Part shown: positions 6,376-8,940 of the stretch, piece after piece
How the letters are laid out: each line of letters starts with the position of its first letter
How positions within the stretch are numbered: the first letter of the stretch is position 1
Translations under genes and position numbers: made by a program
From: Hyphomicrobiales bacterium
GTDB taxonomy: Bacteria; Pseudomonadota; Alphaproteobacteria; Rhizobiales; Devosiaceae
NCBI GenBank assembly: GCA_015487985.1
Contig: WFOP01000080.1
Coordinates: 1-8,940 of the forward strand
Length of the DNA stretch: 8,940 nt
Direction of reading: 5' to 3'
Notes under the pieces: generated by a model
The model's database searches: none
Seen by the model: only the letters and a program-made list of their open reading frames with translations
What the model was told of the DNA's origin: nothing

Positions 6376-6423
6376 ATTATTTTTGCCCGTCAGGATTATT
6401 TTTGCCCGTCAGGATTATTTTTG
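6376..6423 (+). repeat. 19-bp tandem repeat, 2.5 copies
   Basis: The unit ATTATTTTTGCCCGTCAGG occurs twice without change (6376-6394 and 6395-6413). A third copy is cut after ten bases (6414-6423). The bases just before the first copy (CCGTCGGA) look like a decayed further unit. It lies 21 nt after the usp stop, between the TRAP operon and the aminotransferase gene. Each unit has a T-run, but there is no good stem to make it a terminator. Confidence 0.9.
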
Positions 6424-6464
6424 ATTGAGCTATTGACCGATTTGGCAAAAAGCGTAAGCGTTTG

Positions 6465-6492
6465 CTTTTGGGGCATTATGGTGCCCCAAAAG
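6465..6492. promoter_or_regulatory. Perfect 11-bp inverted repeat upstream of the aminotransferase gene
   Basis: CTTTTGGGGCA (6465-6475) and TGCCCCAAAAG (6482-6492) are exact complements around a 6-nt spacer TTATGG. A good -10-like box, TATAAA (6494-6499), follows at once, and a second TATAAA lies at 6503-6508. If the -10 is used, the palindrome covers the -35 and spacer region, as expected for an operator. As RNA it would be a strong hairpin, but without a T-run on either side, so a terminator is less likely. Confidence 0.55.
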
Positions 6493-6520
6493 GTATAAAC
6501 GTTATAAAGGAATACGCGCC

Positions 6521-7864
6521 ATGTCAGGCCATGTTTTTGGTCGGCAGACCAAGGGTCTTCTTCCAACTGTTGCCAGGGGGGAGGGGGTTTGGCTCATTGA
6601 CTCCTCCGGCAAACGCTATCTTGACGGGTGCGGGGGGGCTGCGATTTCTTCCCTTGGTCACTCAAACACCCGGGTGCTTGAGGCAGCAAAGGCGCAACTG
6701 GATGCCATATCTTTTGCCCATACCGGATTTTTCACCTCTGAACCTGCTGAAAAGCTGGCTGATCGTCTGATTGAAAAGGCGCCGGCTGGCATAGAGCGGG
6801 TCTATCTGGTTTCCGGGGGCTCTGAAGCGGTGGAATCCGCCATCAAACTGGCGCGTCAATATTTTGTGGAAATCGGTCAGGATCAGCGCGCGCAGGTCAT
6901 TTCACGCTGGCAGAGTTATCACGGCAATACTTTGGGGGCGTTGGCGGCCGGGGGAAACAAATGGCGCCGGGCGCAGTTTGAGCCATTGCTGGCCCCGGCC
7001 ATGCACCAGATTGATCCATGTCATTATTGGCGCCGGGCGGAGACGGGGGAAAGCCGTTTTGATTATGGTCAGCGCATGGCCAATCAACTGGAGGACAAAA
7101 TTCTTGAGTTGGGGCCACAAAGCGTTGCTGCTTTTATTGCTGAACCTGTGGTGGGGGCCACCATGGGGGCGGTGGCCGCCGAAACGGGATATTTCAAACG
7201 TATTCGTCAGATATGCGACAAGTACGGGGTGTTGCTCATTCTTGATGAAGTAATGTGTGGTGCGGGGCGTGCCGGCAGCTTTTTTGCCTTTGAGCAGGAT
7301 GAAGTTGTGCCCGATATTATCTGTATGGCCAAGGGGTTGGGGGCCGGTATCCAGCCGATTGGCGCCATGCTTTGTTCGGGGAGAATTTATGAAGGCATTG
7401 CGCAGGGCAGCGGGTTTTTCCAGCATGGTCATACCTATATGGGCCATCCGGTGGCGGCGGCGGCATCGCTGGCGGTATTGGCGGAACTGGATGAGCGTGA
7501 TCTTTTGCAAAATGTAAGAGATATGGGCAATTTTCTTGTGGATGCACTGAACGCGCGTTTCGGGCAAAATCCTTATGTGGGGGATATACGCGGGCGCGGG
7601 CTTTTGCTGGGTATTGAGCTGGTGGCTGATAAACAGAGCAAAGTCCCCTTTGAGGCTTCTTTGGGTCTGAACAAGATTATCAAACGCACTGCAATGGAAC
7701 AGGGGCTGATGATCTATCCGTTCGGGGGCACGATTGATGGCAAAAGCGGGGATCATATTCTATTGGCACCGCCGTTTATTATCAGTGCTGAAGAAGTTGG
7801 CGAGCTGGTTGAGCGGTTGGGAAAAAGTGTTGATCTGGCGCTTGCACAAGCGGGATATTATTAA
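6521..7864 (+). CDS. Class III PLP-dependent aminotransferase
   Basis: The 447-residue cytosolic enzyme would move an amino group from an amine or omega/beta-amino acid to a keto acid such as pyruvate or 2-oxoglutarate. AAAGGA (6506-6511) lies 9 nt before the ATG. Class III features occur in order: the GGAAISSLGHSN region (about 38-49), the phosphate-binding SGGSEA (98-103), YHGN (133-136), AEPVVGATMG (about 207-216), LDEVMCGAGRAG with Asp242 for the pyridine nitrogen, and AKGLGAG with Lys271 as the Schiff-base lysine. Length and motifs are intact. The stop codon directly abuts the start of the BKACE gene, so the two are translated together and probably act in sequence. Substrate class is inferred from that neighbour. 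Many such proteins are labelled aspartate aminotransferase family, which does not imply aspartate as substrate. Confidence 0.93.
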   Translation: MSGHVFGRQTKGLLPTVARGEGVWLIDSSGKRYLDGCGGAAISSLGHSNTRVLEAAKAQLDAISFAHTGFFTSEPAEKLADRLIEKAPAGIERVYLVSGGSEAVESAIKLARQYFVEIGQDQRAQVISRWQSYHGNTLGALAAGGNKWRRAQFEPLLAPAMHQIDPCHYWRRAETGESRFDYGQRMANQLEDKILELGPQSVAAFIAEPVVGATMGAVAAETGYFKRIRQICDKYGVLLILDEVMCGAGRAGSFFAFEQDEVVPDIICMAKGLGAGIQPIGAMLCSGRIYEGIAQGSGFFQHGHTYMGHPVAAAASLAVLAELDERDLLQNVRDMGNFLVDALNARFGQNPYVGDIRGRGLLLGIELVADKQSKVPFEASLGLNKIIKRTAMEQGLMIYPFGGTIDGKSGDHILLAPPFIISAEEVGELVERLGKSVDLALAQAGYY

Positions 7865-8659
7865 ATGAGTGTATCTGAAACCCGGCAAATTTTTGTTGCC
7901 CCCAACGGCGCGCGAAAAAGTCGCAAGGATCACCCCGCTTTGCCCGTTAGCATTGGGGAAATTGTTGCCACGGCAAAGCAGTGCTTTGAGGCGGGGGCCA
8001 CGGGTATTCATGCCCATGTGCGTGATGAAAATGGCGCCCATGTTCTTGATGCAGGACTCTATGGGGAATTGCTTGGGGAATTGAAGGTGCAGGTGCCTCG
8101 CCTGAAAGTGCAGATCACCACGGAGGCAGTGGGACAATATTCACCGGCCGCACAGCGTGAACTGGTGCAAAAAGTAAAGCCTGAAATGGTGTCGGTTGCG
8201 CTCAGTGAGATGTTTTCAGATGGTGAATTGGCGGCGGCCAGCCGGTTTTATTACGAGGCGCACGAACAGGGTATACAGGTTCAGCATATTGTTTATAGCG
8301 GGGAGGAATTTGTCCGCCTGACAAAAATGATTTTGTTGGGCACCATTCCGACCAAGCAGAAAAACGTGTTGTTCGTGTTGGGGCGCTATAGTGAAAATCA
8401 GCAAAGCGACAGCTCAATGCTGAAACCGTTTTTAGAGATTTTGGCACGTCAGCGGCTGGCCGAGAGCTGGCGGTTTATGGTGTGTGCTTTCGGGCGCGGG
8501 GAAACGGAATGTTTATTGGCTTCGGCCAGGGCCGGTGGAGATTGCCGTGTGGGATTCGAAAATAATTTTTTCCATGCGGACGGGCGCGTTGCATCCGATA
8601 ATGCAGCGCGGGTTAAGGCGTTGATCGGGGCGCTTAAAGCCGAACAGTTGTGGCACTAA
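7865..8659 (+). CDS. BKACE family (DUF849) beta-keto acid cleavage enzyme
   Basis: The 264-residue TIM-barrel enzyme belongs to the family of 3-keto-5-aminohexanoate cleavage enzyme (Kce). These Zn-dependent enzymes react a beta-keto acid with acetyl-CoA to give acetoacetate and a new acyl-CoA. Visible signs are the start [19 protein letters not shown], the metal-binding IHAHVRD with His49 and His51, the [15 protein letters not shown] strand and loop (about 79-93), and CRVGFENN with Arg228 and Glu232 near the C-terminus. Glu232 is the expected third Zn ligand. The usual Asp after it is Asn233 here. The protein is shorter than Kce itself, consistent with a compact subgroup. The ATG follows the aminotransferase TAA with no gap; a weak GGGA about 9 nt upstream is the only ribosome-binding signal. 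Its exact substrate is unknown. Confidence 0.9.
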   Translation: MSVSETRQIFVAPNGARKSRKDHPALPVSIGEIVATAKQCFEAGATGIHAHVRDENGAHVLDAGLYGELLGELKVQVPRLKVQITTEAVGQYSPAAQRELVQKVKPEMVSVALSEMFSDGELAAASRFYYEAHEQGIQVQHIVYSGEEFVRLTKMILLGTIPTKQKNVLFVLGRYSENQQSDSSMLKPFLEILARQRLAESWRFMVCAFGRGETECLLASARAGGDCRVGFENNFFHADGRVASDNAARVKALIGALKAEQLWH

Positions 8660-8940
8660 AATTGCGGCACCGGTTCGTTGGTCTTGATGCAGGCGGCGCG
8701 CAATGTGTTGGCCATCAGCATGGCAATGGTCATGGGGCCAACACCACCGGGGACCGGGGTAATGGCGCCGGAAAATGGCTCAACATCGGCAAAATCCACA
8801 TCGCCTACAAGGCGGGTTTTGCCTTTTCCGCGCTCGGGGGCATCAATGCGGTTTATACCCACATCAATGATGGTTGGGCCGCGCGGGGAACTGCGTTGGA
8901 TCCAGTCCGCCTTAACCATCTCAGGGCGGCCAACCGCTGC
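8656..8940 (-). CDS. folD: Bifunctional methylenetetrahydrofolate dehydrogenase/cyclohydrolase, C-terminal fragment
   Basis: The last 94 codons of folD enter from the right edge. FolD oxidises 5,10-methylene-THF to 5,10-methenyl-THF with NADP+ and hydrolyses it to 10-formyl-THF, in cytosolic one-carbon metabolism. The fragment begins [14 protein letters not shown], part of the nucleotide-binding domain. It continues with [10 protein letters not shown], the [20 protein letters not shown] segment and the [15 protein letters not shown] signature near the C-terminus. A short ERGKGKTRL stretch sits before GDVDFA. The frame is open to position 8940, so the gene starts beyond the window. It converges on the BKACE gene and the two stop codons overlap (8656-8659). 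No terminator is seen between them. Confidence 0.96.
   Translation of the reverse strand, partial: AAVGRPEMVKADWIQRSSPRGPTIIDVGINRIDAPERGKGKTRLVGDVDFADVEPFSGAITPVPGGVGPMTIAMLMANTLRAACIKTNEPVPQF

Noticed and set aside
6376..6423. The tandem repeat as a CRISPR array
   Set aside because: Units are 19 bp and directly adjacent, with no spacers and no cas genes in the window.
6902..7756. Minus-strand ORF of 284 codons within the aminotransferase gene
   Set aside because: It is an antisense shadow of a complete, motif-bearing gene and has no recognisable family.

Overview
The window looks like part of an alphaproteobacterial chromosome. The evidence is the order rplU-rpmA-GNAT on the minus strand, an L21 protein with an Ala/Lys/Pro-rich linker and a C-terminal helix-hairpin-helix domain, and a TAXI-type TRAP transporter with a fused permease. 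Genus and species cannot be read from the sequence. All assignments come from reading the translated sequence; no database was searched.

Layout. Positions 1-1346, minus strand: a ribosomal-protein operon with a sigma70-like promoter (1318-1346), a roughly 175-nt leader with several hairpins, rplU (L21), rpmA (L27), terminator-like hairpins, and the first 20 codons of a GNAT acetyltransferase running off the left edge. Positions 1457-1546, plus strand: tRNA-Ser(CGA), followed by two terminator-like hairpins. Positions 1547-2078: a 532-nt upstream region with palindromes and a possible 50-codon ORF. Positions 2079-6354: a TRAP transporter operon made of a TAXI solute-binding protein, a 12-bp intergenic hairpin, a fused 4TM/12TM permease with a DUF3394-like C-terminus, and a UspA-domain protein overlapping the permease end. 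Positions 6355-6520: a short intergenic region with a 19-bp tandem repeat and a perfect 11-bp inverted repeat. Positions 6521-8659: a class III PLP aminotransferase directly abutting a BKACE-family (DUF849) beta-keto acid cleavage enzyme. Positions 8656-8940, minus strand: the 3' part of folD, convergent with the BKACE gene and overlapping it by 4 nt.

How the parts may work together. The TRAP system would import an organic acid or amino acid by ion-coupled, high-affinity uptake, with the Usp protein as a likely regulator. The aminotransferase and BKACE enzyme form a plausible two-step route: amino group removal to give a beta-keto acid, then cleavage with acetyl-CoA to acetoacetate and an acyl-CoA. 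A link between transporter and enzymes is only suggested by adjacency. The flanking genes (ribosomal proteins, tRNA, folD) are housekeeping, so the TRAP-aminotransferase-BKACE block is the accessory metabolic part of the window.
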